Below are positions 1-13,257 of a DNA stretch of 64,000 bases, one piece after another. Source of the DNA: Tubulanus polymorphus. Lineage: Eukaryota; Nemertea; Palaeonemertea; Tubulaniformes; Tubulanidae. Both the position numbers and the translations under genes were made by a program. How positions within the stretch are numbered: position 1 is the first letter of the stretch; each line of letters opens with the position of its first letter. Under the pieces are notes generated by a model, which worked only from the letters and a program-made list of their open reading frames with translations, ran no database searches and had not been told where the DNA came from. Location: positions 7,998,501-8,062,500 of the forward strand of contig NC_134035.1 of assembly GCF_964204645.1 (NCBI RefSeq), written 5' to 3'.

Positions 1-17
1 CAAGGAGTTGTAGGGAC

Positions 18-207
18 CAGGCGCGGATCCAGGACAAAATTTTAGGGGTAGCACAAAATCAAAAGGGCAGGCATCCCCTTTAGATGCAATTCCCAAACAC
101 TTGGGATTCTTTCCACCAAATAAAAACATAGTAATAATTTTCGGGGGCACATAGAAAACCTAGAGGGTAGCACGTGCCCCGTGTGCTACCCCCTAGATCC
201 ATGCCTG
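18..207. mobile_element. hAT-like MITE
   Basis: A short non-coding element. The left end CAGGCGCGGATCCAGG and the reverse complement of the right end, CAGGCATGGATCTAGG, form imperfect terminal inverted repeats. A second inverted motif (GGGTAGCAC) lies inside each end. The flanks share a short direct repeat, gggacc (13-18 and 208-213). Ends beginning CAGG(G)GCGGATCCAGG are typical of non-autonomous hAT elements. A related end lies at about 36731. The exact target duplication is ambiguous. Confidence 0.5.
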
Positions 208-328
208 GGGACCCTGTTATAGTAAAGCATGGAATGGCGAATCTGATAGGATTCGCTAACGTCAGCACAAAGTGCACCTTGGTCTACTTCAATTGATGTA
301 AGATTGAAACGAGAATTCAAATTCTTAC

Positions 329-3300
329 TTTCATAAGCTTTCTTTAATCCGGAGAACAGCATGAGAGCAGACGGCAGTATCTTCGCGGAGATATCATTCA
401 CCGCCTGAGGACGATTATTGGTGCTCATTAAAGCGCACAGACCGAGTACGGCTATTTTACGGTCGTGCAATCTGTAATTGAAATCACCGAAATTAAACTT
501 CCAACTTTTTTAAGATAATGAAATACCACATCGCCTGACGAGCGGCTTACAAGAACGTTAAGTTAACCATCGAATAAATACCGTAGCAACAATACAGTTT
601 TCATTTTCGACAAGTCATTTAAAGAAAAGAAAATTCCCCGACTTTTTCCTCATTTCCAGAGCAAGTAGCCACCACCCTGCAGAACTCCGTAGGAAATATC
701 TAGACAGTCGGCAGATTAACCTCGTCGCTCTCATAGGTAATGTAACGCCCCTCACCAGAGCATTTTCCCATATTCATATTTATTTTCGATTCAGTTCAGT
801 ATTTGAAACACTGATTCGCCATCTATGAGTAAATAGTGTAACTAAATTGAAGCAGACGATCATTTAGAGCGTCTATACACCAGCGGCGCAGTGACTCACC
901 ACACCAGCAATTGTAGTAAATGAATATATTTGCGACGTAAATATACGTCGCGCATGGTGAGAGGTCATTATTTGCGACGTAAATATACGTCGCGCACGGC
1001 AGCGAAGAGGTTTTAAGCATACGAATACACGAATCGCTTACCCGAGGAAACAATCGGTGTCGTGAATCCACTGTCGAAGGAACTGCACGGCGATCGACTC
1101 GTTCGTGTTCGGCAAGTGACGATTCTCGAGAAAATTCAACATATACGGCGTATTGTGATACAACGCGGCGATGACGACCTGTAAACACATCGTACGCAGT
1201 TCCGACGTTCGAACTTCGCGCGTCAAACGCTCGAGCGCTAACACGACGAACGAAGTGACGACGTTGTCTTCGATATGTCCTTTACACTGTAACAATATCA
1301 CCTCCAATAGTTTCGCGGCGTGGCATTCGGCGTCTTCACCCGACTCTCTCGTTAATATCTATACCAGCGAACATCGCGAAGAGAAAGATTAGAATAGTTA
1401 GAACGGATCAATCATTCCTGGATCTAAGGAGTTTTTAAGGAGAAAATTTCAAATTTCGAGGAAGTGTCTGCATTACTTTCATATCCATATCATAAAGAGA
1501 CACCTCCTAAATCAGTACTGTTTATCTCAGTAAACCATTAATTTAGCGGTTTTTGTAAACAAATTCTAATATCCTTTCTAATTCGGTAACCGCCTTAGTG
1601 AGGAACAAATCCTGGTCCTATATGTAACGATCCGATTTAGGCGTGCTGTGCAACTTATACAGTTTCCATAATTCCCCCACTTCTCTGATTTCCAAGTAAG
1701 TGATTTCCGATTCAATTTTACGTCAATCTATCCCAAAGAAAAATACTTTTCGCCCCTTTTTTAAGGACACACAATATGTATAACATCAACAGTAGTTATG
1801 GATGTTGAAAAGTGAACTTACAGCGTTGCACATGTTGTAAACTTTCCCTAATCGTTCAGACGTCAGGAAAGCAGCCGTATCTACGGTGACATAGTTGTGT
1901 AATGCGGGCATCATATCTGTAATCGGCAAGCATTTTAACAAATAGTACTCCCGGAAGACATGATTATACTTGAACTCATACATTCACTATGAGATCTAAC
2001 TCTGATATCACTCAAATCGCACAAAGTTTTATGGTCCCGAAAGTGCAGACGGAGTCAACTGTACTATGTTTCTATGCAATGGCGGACTGAGGAGGTCCTG
2101 GGTGCCCCTCTTTTTGTCGACCAAACACTCTTTTCATGAACAATAATATGAGAACATTTTCAGAATGCACGCAATACACATCAATATTTCATCGAGGAAC
2201 CCCCAGACCTTCACTGCATGTATGGTTCAATCATGTATTTGCAGCAGCTGCAATCTTGTTACTTGTAGGTGGTAGGCAATGGTCAGGTGAACTGTGGAGT
2301 CCCAAACGATTTTTGATAATTTCTCAAATGGGCAGTCTTACCAGTGAAATAATCGAATCCATCTTTCTGGAACATCTCGTGTATTTTCTCGAACACGAGC
2401 CACATCGACGGCGAGATCTGTTGACACGTTAAACTGTAGATTAACGACAAAACTTCTTCATAAAACTCTGAAATATACGCGAGGCACATTTTCCAATTAT
2501 ATAAACCCTTATTTCTAAACAGTGCAGGGTTAAATGACTCTCAAATCAAAGAAAGCAAAAGTTTCAACTATTCAGTCTTTACATTAGGCCCTATACAATA
2601 AACATCATAATCGTAGCTTCCATAACGCTACATAAATTGTTATACACAGGACTGATTCTACTGTTCTGAGTTCAAATTTTAACTAGTGAACTCACTGAAA
2701 ATAACTGATTTAACTTAAGGAGTTCACTTGAACTCACAATTGTGGAACTGGATCCGGATTGAATTGGATCGTGCAAACCGCATGTACATTTTCTAGCAAA
2801 CCTCCTATAATACTTTTTATAATACTTTTCTGTTACTAGAAATCAAACCCGCCACAGGGGTGTTTACTTTTTAAATGCTCCCCAATGCTAAGAAACAGTC
2901 TTAACACAGCTAAATAGAATCCCGAATAGAAAAGAGTCCCGAATAACTTACCCAAAACATTTTGCTGTAAGATTATTTCAACAACGGTTAAAACAATTCC
3001 TTCCAAGTGCAGTAAAATCTGAAAATAAACATAAAAAACGTGCTTGATTTCTTTATGAGCGGAATTCACTTCACAACATGTTATTAATAATACTGACCTC
3101 TTTTTGGTCTTCCATCACTGTTAAAATAGTTTCGATCGTGTTCAGAATTCCCATTGCTGTGATCGCTTTTTCATCGGAGCCTTCCGAGTCTGACTCGACG
3201 ACTTGCTTGAACGTTTCAGCCTACAAACAAAGGATAATGTAGTATCAGTTATTTCATCCTGGAGAATCCTTGAGCACGAGTAAATGAGGCACCGGCATAT

Positions 3301-6300
3301 CGAATTATCTCGAACGAGACCGATCTTACCAGATGGCGGGTCATTTCTATTGCCAAAGGAGTGATTTCATCAACGAACGTACAGACGAGTTTCTGCATAA
3401 CACCGGTCAAGTCGTCGTTCTCGGTTTCTCTGATGATTTTCAGCAGTTCTACACGAAGAAATAAAATAACCAATATGTTGCTTACACGAATATATTACTA
3501 CCAAAAATGATCGATTCACATTTCTAGTCTGTTAATTCACAAAACATAAAGCTCGGGTTTCAATCTGTTCTTCACGTGGATTTGAGCGGACCCATTATTT
3601 CATTCGGAAGTACGTTAATTCAGGGGCAGTCGTGAGCAGGAATGGGTAAATCATCACAATGAATCGGAGAAAGAAGATTTGTAACATATTGTGAGGAGCG
3701 GTACGCCAAAATACGAGGCAATTGACTTCGGGTAAACAAAGTCTATAGAATACACAAATGCTTCAACAGTTTCACCATCATTATATCAATTGCACACTAA
3801 CTTTCATCTCACCATCAGTCAATAGACAATATGCAGTAGTAACTCACCTAATATTATGGGTTTTATATGCGGCTTGGTATACATTTCAGCTGAAACATTC
3901 AAGAAAAATAAACGTGTAGCAATCGTGTGATCATAATCTTTATCTGGCAATTGATTTAAAATAGTCCAATGAGTTGATATGAAAAGTAGTCACGGCCTAG
4001 GACCAGTCACAGGGATGAGAACGCCCACCTGTAAAATCCGCGGGTTTTTTTTTCTTGAGTTACACACGTGAACAAGTTGACGGCATAGCCGTCAGCACTA
4101 GCGAGCGCCAAAAGGCGCGAAGCTATTTCCGGAGGTTTGGCGGCCCTCCCCCAAGAAAATTTTAGAAATTAAATGCGTTTTCCGAGCACTTAGAGCGATC
4201 TTGAACCCATGAACGACTATTATATTTTGGAAGGTAATGGCTAGTTCCAATGTGGTACATCCTCATTCGATGACATTCAACATCTCATGCATTATGGGTC
4301 GAGCCCTGAATTATTGCAGTAAATATGCGCCGATGAATGCTCACTAAAAATCATCACCCCATAGTGTATAATATCCGAAGACGTTCGCCACACACGCGCG
4401 GCAACAGTAAGTAGGCCTATATACATTACTACTGTTGCCGCACGCGCGGTTCGGCAACCGATCGATAAAATACATACACACTCATCAAGATCGTAGTACA
4501 AATGTAGATACAAAATCACTGTGTTGCTATGAATATGCATTGAAATACGATACTTTTACGTGACGATGAGTAAAACAGGCACTGAACGCTTTTACGGTTC
4601 ACCTGATTACCGATCGCGCCGGACCAATTGAGTGAGATCACCCCCCCCCCCATACTTTTACATCATTTTTGGACTATTTGGAAAATTGATATTTTTCAAT
4701 ACCGAAATCCGCGGGAAACCGCGGATCCGCGGGGAATTCTCATCCCTGCAGTCAGAAGTTGTTATATCAGCCACAAACACCGGTATCAAATCTAAGCCTA
4801 GACCCCAGGAGATGTGGTAACGATTACCTTTAGGTTGGCTAGTGATTAACATCTGTAAAGCGATGGCCGCCTCGACTCGGACCGGTAAGTCTTTATCGCC
4901 GCACAGACAGGTTTGAGTGAGATTTAACGCCTGCGCGAGATTCATTTCGTTCTTGAACTTCACCTCGCTGAAGTGATGTAACACCCAGTTAGCCTGAAAC
5001 GAGCAGATTAGTGAAATGAGTTTCTAGCGTGATCTATCCATACAGAAATTCCACAATAATTTCAGCCAAAGGTGAAAAGCATTGCTCAAATATATCATAT
5101 ATTTATACTTCTATTTGAAAACTTTTCATTTCAGGTTTGAATTATTGCGGGATTTCTCTTGTACATTCATCTTACATGCATACCGAGTAGCTTCTAGATT
5201 TATTATGTAACAAAAAGGTTATTTTTTCTTGTCTAAATGAAAAGTATTTCTTGGCCTAAAATAAATTAATTTTGTAAAGCTTCGCCCAAAAAGCCGAGAT
5301 CCTTCATCAGAATGTTTAATTCATTTGATTTGTCAATTAGTTTGCAAATGCAGTCACACTTTATTTTACCGAACTTTACACGCATCAGAGTGACATAGAT
5401 TGGGACTTATCCTGATATTCTAGGGTTAAAACCTTTGACTAGAAAATCGTCATATCGGTCGTTGAATACTGTAACATATTGTACTCACCCTTGCTCTGAG
5501 GAATCCGTGTGAACTTTGGAATTCGTCGAAAACATGTGAGGCTATCATCATTTCCACTTGATCTTTGTATATATTTTTCTACGTTTAAGTAAAGAATGAA
5601 AGTCGAACTCATACTAATACAATATTCATTAGTGGCAACACAGATTATAAGATTCGTAGAATAGCCACGACTTTGTTAACAAGGTTTAGAATAAATAACA
5701 AGACGAGTAGTACTATGTTGGTTAACTATATATTTGACACACGAACTTTTGCTACTAATGTATAGAAGCATCATCAGACTCATTCACTTGATGAAGCTAC
5801 TATATGCAAGTAGCGAAAGCTGGTGCGTCAAATAAATAGTTAACCTATATAGCACTACTCGTCTCGTTATTATTACAGATTAGACTCAACCTTGTACCTT
5901 CAACAGTATATCGGCGACTGCGCCTATCATGTGTAGAGCGCCGTCTTTCTGACGAGGACCGACGTTCGGCGTTCGCAATATCGACATACAGAAATCGACG
6001 GTTTTCTGTAGAACGCCTTTACGTTTAGCGACGGATGAATGTAGAAGAGTTTGCGCCGCCGTCACCGGAGATACGAAATCTTCGAAAACATCTGCAAAAC
6101 ATAAAACATATTCATCATCAATTAAGATTTATGTACAATCATGATACATGCTATCACACAGTTTACATACGAACAAAATCTGCGGAGTATCTATCCAAAT
6201 CTTGGATTACCAGTACCGCAGAGTCTACTATATTTTGGTTATTGCATCTAAAACCGAAATACTACAAGTACCGTATTTGATGCGGATATACTCGTGAGGG

Positions 6301-9300
6301 TCGGTCTCCCAGAGTTCGTCGTCCTCGTCGTTGTGACACATTAACGGAAACAACACATAACTGGTGATGTTGTGTATCTCCGGAGACAGGAACTTCCACG
6401 ACCAACTGTGGCCGACCCTGCAAGCGATTACACAATAAACAATATCACCGCTCGGCTAATCTTTATTACAGGAAATCAAGTTAACATTAGATATCACATT
6501 TTCATCATTATTATCCAGTGTTTTCAATAAGAGCCAGGTCCCAGGTCTGTCTTGTAAAGGACCCGCCTGGTTTTTCAAACCACCTTTTGTTTCAGGGACT
6601 GTGACATATAATGGGACCCTCCTGTTTTTAAAAGGGACCTGGCTTGTTAATTTCTTACTGAAAACACTGTTATCATAACCAAGTCATCATCTTATATGAA
6701 TATCCCACCAACTACCAGATACAGCCGACGATATCAACGCCCATAAATTCTTTTACTAAATGAAACCGCGCTTTCGAAAAAGTCGTACTTACGCCTGACT
6801 CAAATAATTCAGCGTTTGTTGAAGTACTCGAGGAGCGATGTACTCGTTATTGCGGTATTTGACGAGCAGTTCAAGCAGAACCTTGATGATACCCTGCGAA
6901 AACGCCTTCAGATACCATGCGGCGAACGTTTCGTAATCTTTCATCACATTTCCCGGACTTCCGTACCTTTTAAAACAACAGTTATTCTCTTATTCATCGA
7001 AACTTCCAAAAAGCACCAAAACTAAGGAAGGAAGCCAACTTTAAGAATGAAATCCTTAAAAGCAACTTTAAAGATATCAAAATCGAGACTATCGTTGTTA
7101 TCTGTTGTATTTACACAATACATCGACTTTGATTTAATGACCTCCATTGGAACCTCGTTACGACAAGTTTCACAGGACCAGAAAGGCACGTATTCCTCTT
7201 ATACCCGATAGTTCGTTTTATCCAGTATGAAATTAATCAAATTGTCTAATTTGTGACAAAATTCTATATTTGTTATATCTGAAATTGTTATAAAGACGTT
7301 GCACTGTATATACTGTTCGAGATTGCTTATTCGTGATAAGTAATGCGTGTAAAAAATCCAGGTAGCCGACAATTCTATCTACCTTTCAAACGATCTGACT
7401 AGAATGTGTAGGGCCCACTTTTTCACCTTCCACGCAGGTAACTCGGGGCGATCGTCCTCATCTACTTGATTTGTTGCCTAAAATAAGAGAGACGGCGATT
7501 AAGATAAATTACTACTGTGCAGCATATGCTTTGAATAGACCAAAATTCACTAGAAGCAGAGATGGGAACTAAGTGGCAGGGTTCAAAAACTATTATGACC
7601 CAATCTCATTAATTGTTCATTTTGGTATATGGACGAATTCTGCTCTAATAAATGTAATTGATTGAGATTTTATCTAAATCTTATTCAGCGTGTCCCTAAC
7701 AAACACATCATACATGTCGAGGATGCGAGGTGGGAGTGGTTTGAAAGCAAAATCGGAGTACGTAATTCCATTACAGCCTGAACTGACGAGCAAATCCAGC
7801 GACGTTTTAGCAAGTTCCAATGACTAACAATTTCAATTAATGTTCATACTGCTTGCCAAACACGCCATTCAATGGGGTACAAGAAGAAATGTAAATGTGG
7901 CAATTGAGGTCATCGGTACTTGGTTATCATTGCATGCATATATAAGATCTACAAACTTCCGCGTTGATTCACGTTAATTCGAGACAATTCGACACAGTTC
8001 ATGAATCGAGACCTACTTACTTCAGGGACATTACGCTCGACGATACGACGAACCAGTTCCATCCAAGCCGTGAACATCTTCTCATCGATAAGATCCGTCG
8101 GTAAGAAATACTGCAAAACCACAAAACAACAACTATTTCTTCGTCCATAACCACAAATTTGTAATTCCACACATATTCAAATGAAGGCATTATTTTTTTC
8201 TATGACACTGATTAAATTTGAGTCGGAAGTTACATAAGAAATTGTGTTAATAGAATCCCAGGCTCAGATCCACCTAACCACCATGACTATTTGTAGTAGT
8301 TTTCACCATCAAAAATGAAAGTATTTTGACATAAAAAATACTGGTTTGATTGAAAATGATACTTTCAGCAGATGGCTCTCAAGAAGAGTAGAAATAGTCA
8401 GGTTAAGCCGTAGTCAGGTCACCAGTATATGTCTAGTAAGATGCCATTGCATCGACGTTCGGTATCGAGTGTTCTTTCAATGTGGGTCGGTTGTTGCGTT
8501 GTATCGAAGCTCATTATCGAGTCCCACAACGGGACCTCAGCCAAACCGAACGTAACATCCTTTATATTTTACATATAGAATTTACCTGAATCAAAGCGTG
8601 GAAAATTTTCAGAATTTCTTTTTGGATGAGAACGGCGTTATCGTCTTCTTCCAACATCGACGAACAGCATCGCTCGTGAATCATCGGCAATAGAATACGC
8701 ATAGCGATATTCAACGGTTCGCGTTCATCTTGTTTTTTGTACCTACGGAAACCAAACGCATATTCCATCATTAAAAGTAGAGACAATTCATCCATGATAT
8801 ATTATCATTGAAATGACTCGTCGGTAATAACTAGTAACTTATATCTTCACCGACTTACTCAAAGTTCTTGACAAGCTGATACAAGCACATCAACGCGCCG
8901 AGCCACATGGATGAATCCTGACGGAGATAATGGGTGACTTTATCGACGATACCGGGCCATCGTCCCGGGTAGTCGTGTTTCACCATAACCGCAACGCACA
9001 CCGTTAGCTGTACCCTAGAAATAAGATGATTACATACCAGGTCAAATACATAGGACAATAGCCGCAGGGCAGGGTCTTGCGATCGACATAAAATCTTCTA
9101 AATTTAGTGCCCCTTTTGTGTCAGGACCCTCTGACTGAAGTACTCCAAAATCCTGATACGCCAGTTCCCATTGCGTTTTGATTATTATGTTGTATATTAG
9201 GGCCAATGGCTAAAAGACAACATTTTTTGAATTTCGACCCCGTCCCTTGGTTATGAGGTCACCTTCAAGGTCATGTCGCTGAAAAACAGTTTTCAGTGCC

Positions 9301-12300
9301 TAGTTTCACCGCTAGTTGACGTTGACATTGTACCCAAATAAGGGTCTTGTAACGGAAGCTCAAGAATCAAAAATGCCGTGAGTGGTACCCGGTTAGTTGA
9401 GGGATGGTATGAATCGTGAACTCACCGTACAGGAGTTGGAGCTTGTATAACGGCTTCGACAATGTGTTCTCTGATATATTGTCGATCCTGCTCGTGAATG
9501 CTGAATGGAATCGGATCCGTCGGATTCTCAACTTCGCGTTCTAACCAAAACTGATTAACCATATTCTTCAGGTAGACGACGCCTTTAACGAACGAGAAAT
9601 AAAGTCTTGACAGTAGAACTGTCTTAATTCTGAATCGGGACTAGGGACCGCGCCAAGATTTCTTCGAAGTAAGTTGAATTAGATTACGGATAATGGTTTA
9701 CAAGGTTCCAGGTAAATATATAGACCGAATATTTCATCCGAACGAAGCAAAATCCGGGTTGAAAAATCCACATTAAGCTGGTTCTGCTGAATAACGAAAC
9801 TAGGGGTCCAGGGACACCATGCCCACTTGGGAAGTGGTTCCAAATGCTCAACAATCTAACAATTTCAATATTCAACGCCCCCTGGTGACCATGACAGGGC
9901 CAGTTTTTGGGCTGAAGATGTGTCTAGGGTAGATACATGTGTAACCCAAATATCAAGACATTACATCGAAGCGTCTTCAAAACTTCCCAAAATAACTGGA
10001 TTCCGTCTACGGACGGACGGACGAAAAGTGAATGCAATAGCCCGCTGGGACTTGAGTCCCTAGTGGGCTTAAAAGAGGACTCAGTGTTCCACTGTGTCGA
10101 GCGAGGCCGGATCAACAGAGGGAACAAAGACACTGAAATAATAATCGGAATTTATCAAAATCTATCCACAACTCAAAACCTGATTGATTATGTATGATCA
10201 TTGAAGAGTGTTTTTCAGACACGATTAACCTATTTTTTGATGTGAAAGACTTCAAAATCTTGAGTGTTAATTGAAAATGAACCACATTGTGATCAAGTGA
10301 TCTTAAGAACAGAAATCAAATTGATTTCTGTTTATTTCTATATATTTATCTTAAACTTACTAAATATTTATTCTTAAACGCCTAATTCTGCTATCTTTTA
10401 CTTGTATCTATATCTACTTTTTATATGCTAGTTCTGTATTTTTTTTTTGAATATTATTTGTAAGCCAAAGAGCTTATTCTAATATGGATTTGGAAATAAA
10501 TTATTATTATTATTATCGACAATCTTTATTGATGTTGGCTGGAAGCTGACGGGAAAACTTTCGAAACCTACTTGGAAAATACAAACGATAAATCGAGTCT
10601 TACCGGCTTGTCTTATGGCCATTTCATGTTCCGTCATCACAACTTGCAACAAGATCGGGGCAAATCCGGAGATTTTGTGCATCTGAAGCATGAAACAAAA
10701 TACGCTTATGTAATTTATGGAAGGTATAGAATTGGCATTTGGGAATGGCGCATTGAACCGAAATGGATACGGGTACGTCAACCGCCTCATATCTCCCATT
10801 AAATATACTAGATGGGGGTAGGTTTAGGTGTTGGTAAAGGTTTATTATCGATTAACGGCTCCTACTAGAAGCCGACCAGCGCCGACTTGCGCCGTCCAAC
10901 GCCTACCAGATATGAGAAGCTTACTAAAACGGATAAGAAATTCTTAAATTTAAAGTAATAACTTTTATTTTTCATCTATTTAAACACGATTGACAGTTTT
11001 AATCGTTAGAACTTTAGTGCCATCAAAAACGAGTACCGTAGAGCTACACCTTTGCAAACGTTTTTCATTGAATTATCAATTACAAATATATACTAATATA
11101 CAAATTTACAAGTTAACGATTACATTAAAGGCCGATTTCACAATATTTCTCAGATCTGAAATTTACAACGGTTGATAGTTTGAACTTTGTCATCAAAAAC
11201 ATATACGGTACGTAGAGATACAATACATTTGCAAAGAAACACTTGAACATTTTTCAGTGAATTAATTAATTACAAAAATATATACAAATTTACAAGTTTA
11301 CAAATTACATTAGGACTATTTCACTATTTCTCAGATCCGAAATTTACAACGAAATTATATCAACATTAACATGTACATCACTGATATATTTCTATTAACC
11401 TCAATTTCCGACTTTTTGAATTTTTCGATTCGCTGTTCTTTCACTTTTTACGCGCTTCTTCTGACCTGGTTTTTTGGCAATATTTCCAGTTTTAGGAATA
11501 GTGAGCAGACCATCTGTTGACGTCATTGTATTCATTGGTTTTGATGGCCTTATCGTGGCTTTCATGAACTTCTCAAATAGTTGGTGCTGATTCCATTATG
11601 TCTGCTTTTATTTCAATCATTTTTTTGTTGTTCGTAGTTGAATTCGTCATGCTGATGCAGCGTTTCACTTTTACCAAATATTGCATCTCATCTTTAACTT
11701 TATCGTTGACACCAGTTTTTTGCAACAAATGTCTTTTTAAATTCTCGATAAGGTGCCGGTAACATAACATTTGATTAGCGGAGGGTAATGCCTCTTTCAC
11801 CGCCTTAAGTAGCGCTTTTTCTTCATCCGAACCGAAAGTCAGAGATTCACTGTAGGCGATTTCAGTTGTTGTTATTTCCGAGTCAAGCTTCCCTTTGATG
11901 TGTGGTTTCCCCGTCCCAATGTAGAAACAGAGGGCCGATAAATATTTATTGAGTGTTCCTGATTTTCCCGGCGAAGTGTGTATTCTTTAACACGGTAATT
12001 GTCAAAAAACACGTGCCAACGTTGAATGTCCTGTCAACACCAAGGATAAAACCTGACTGTATACAGAATGTACGATTGTCTTTAATTTGTTGTTCTGTAT
12101 ATAAAATAGCCACTGGTGGATTTCCTTTCAACGCGAACACTTCTCGTACAAACTCGTTTTCATGAAGCACGTTAAACAATTTTTGAATGTCATCGGCGAC
12201 ATCTTTTCTATGTCCGGCATTATTTTTCGCGACTATTAACATTTTGAACCTGCTTCAGGTTTCTCGGAAAATGCAACGAACTGTTCAAACATAGTTCATT

Positions 12301-13257
12301 ATGTACATCACACGGTGGCTGAGTAACGCACTTTTCAGATCTTTTTTCCATCACAGAGTCAGTTGTCCTTACATAATCAATCCCCGCCCCCTTTTTTGTA
12401 TTTCCGTGCGTTTCACCGAACAGAGGTGCTTAAAAAATGTATTAGGCAAATATCATTCGAGTTGTACAACTTTCCGAAAGGCTAAGATCAGTTAAAGTTC
12501 AATTGATTTTTCTCAAAACCTCTGTCAAGCCAAGGCAATCACACTTCTAAGAAAAGTATCAATTTTTGAATTGATGTAGAAAAACTATAATGTGTAGTTT
12601 GATTGACAGCTCACAAGCGCTCGGAAGTTGCCCCGCATGCGCAGTGGTTTCCGCCGCATCAATACGGTCACAGGCAAAAGCGAAGCCATTTCATCCCTTG
12701 TTATTTTAATATAGTAAGGTGTCGCGCCCGCTGATACTGATCCTTAACAGCCAATTGTTTATCGGAACTCTATTGTAGTGGATAAATAAACAACATCAAC
12801 ACAAAGTATTTCTGTGATATTCTGAATTTATTTGCAGTTTAAATTTAGCGCCATTCTCGCGAGATTATCAACAACCCGGAAGTAAAATCCAAGCCAGTTT
12901 ACAAGCCCCTGTGAACAAAACCTGCCGTCATCCTCGCTCGGAGGTGTTGCAGAAACCGAGCACGTTTAACCCTGGTAATATTGACAAATGACATTTCTTC
13001 CATTGACATCATTCCCTAATAATTCAGTTCGACCCATGACTCTTATATTTCACCGTATTTCAAAGCCAAGATAAAAACAAACTGTCTCAAAAGAAGTGCA
13101 ATACAAAAGGCGGCCATTTTGGATTCCCCGGTTTTGAATCATCAAAAAATCATGTAGTAGAAAAAAAGTTCACCTCATTCAGTCTCTGCTCGGCTTCAGC
13201 TTGATGGTTTGGATCGAGCGTGTGCCTCAGCACGTTAACCAACACGTTAAGATCCAT
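329..13257 (-). CDS. IPO7: Importin-7/8 (RanGTP-dependent nuclear import receptor), 20 exons, C-terminus off window
   Basis: Karyopherin-beta receptor that imports ribosomal proteins, histones and signalling proteins. Exons by descending position: 13257-13174, 10682-10604, 9582-9426, 9014-8859, 8742-8586, 8110-8021, 7477-7383, 6966-6793, 6417-6272, 6091-5898, 5578-5489, 4993-4828, 3889-3848, 3448-3330, 3220-3098, 3018-2952, 2467-2342, 1916-1822, 1358-1042, 471-329. All have AG/GT borders and join without frame breaks, giving 873 residues. The start is [16 protein letters not shown], matching the importin-7/8 N-terminus. Family-typical blocks include [40 protein letters not shown] and [19 protein letters not shown]. 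Vertebrate IPO7 is about 1040 residues, so the acidic C-terminal region must lie left of the window. I cannot separate IPO7 from IPO8; invertebrates usually have one. The 42-bp exon at 3848 is unusually small. Introns carry many repeats but no competing gene. Confidence 0.95.
4378..4460. repeat. GC-rich inverted repeat in importin intron 12
   Basis: Arms around CGCGCGGCAACAGTA and its complement TACTGTTGCCGCACGCGCG are separated by about 25 bases containing AGGCCT. It is a strong potential hairpin with no coding content. It may be a small foldback element. Confidence 0.5.
5696..5866. mobile_element. Foldback element with hammerhead-ribozyme-like arms (importin intron 10)
   Basis: Two roughly 70-bp arms (5696-5765 and 5795-5866) are inverted copies: both carry the AGTAGC(A/G)AAAG motif, a TCAAATA run, GGTTAACTAT and AGTACTACTCGTCT, in opposite order. 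The right arm on the plus strand reads as a type I hammerhead core: TTGATGA (5788-5794), stem GCTACT/AGTAGC (5796-5801, 5809-5814), GAAA (5815-5818), a two-base-pair stem III, then GTC (5827-5829). The first core base is T rather than C. The left arm, on the minus strand, has an intact CTGATGA but AAAA in place of GAAA. Stem I is not evident. It is probably a decayed ribozyme-bearing repeat. Confidence 0.5.
9786..10080 (+). mobile_element. Helentron-like non-autonomous element (intron 2 of importin)
   Basis: Lies between importin exons 3 and 2. It ends with a CGGACGGACGGACG microsatellite (about 10013) followed by a hairpin at 10039-10070 (AGCCCGCTGGGA against TCCCTAGTGGGCT). The element at 51361-52226 has the same order: GGAC microsatellite, then terminal hairpin. 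A segment near 9805-9895 resembles 50145-50235. The left end is uncertain. Confidence 0.4.
10985..11350. repeat. Direct tandem duplication, ~180-bp unit, importin intron 1
   Basis: Two diverged copies (about 10990-11172 and 11175-11350) share, in order, a TTGACAG/TTGATAG start, GTCATCAAAAAC, GTAGAG, TTTGCAAA, TTTTTCA, TACAAATTTACAAGTT, TTTCTCAGATC and GAAATTTACAACG. It sits just downstream of the transposase remnant and may be that element's non-coding end. Confidence 0.5.
11400..12290 (-). pseudogene. Mutator-like (MULE) transposase remnant
   Basis: Minus-strand reading gives family-typical blocks in order: [18 protein letters not shown], then [42 protein letters not shown], and a basic tail [14 protein letters not shown]. 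It is broken by an in-frame stop near 11946, a frameshift near 11900 and another near 11570. The segment between the CYRHL block and the basic tail is much shorter than in intact relatives. It lies entirely inside importin intron 1. It is non-functional; the MULE assignment rests on remembered block similarity. Confidence 0.65.

Noticed and set aside
4632-4984. Extension of importin exon 12 past its donor into a longer frame
   Set aside because: The GTAATC donor at 4827 and phase-matched next exon (3848-3889) fit the family sequence; the extension is intron.
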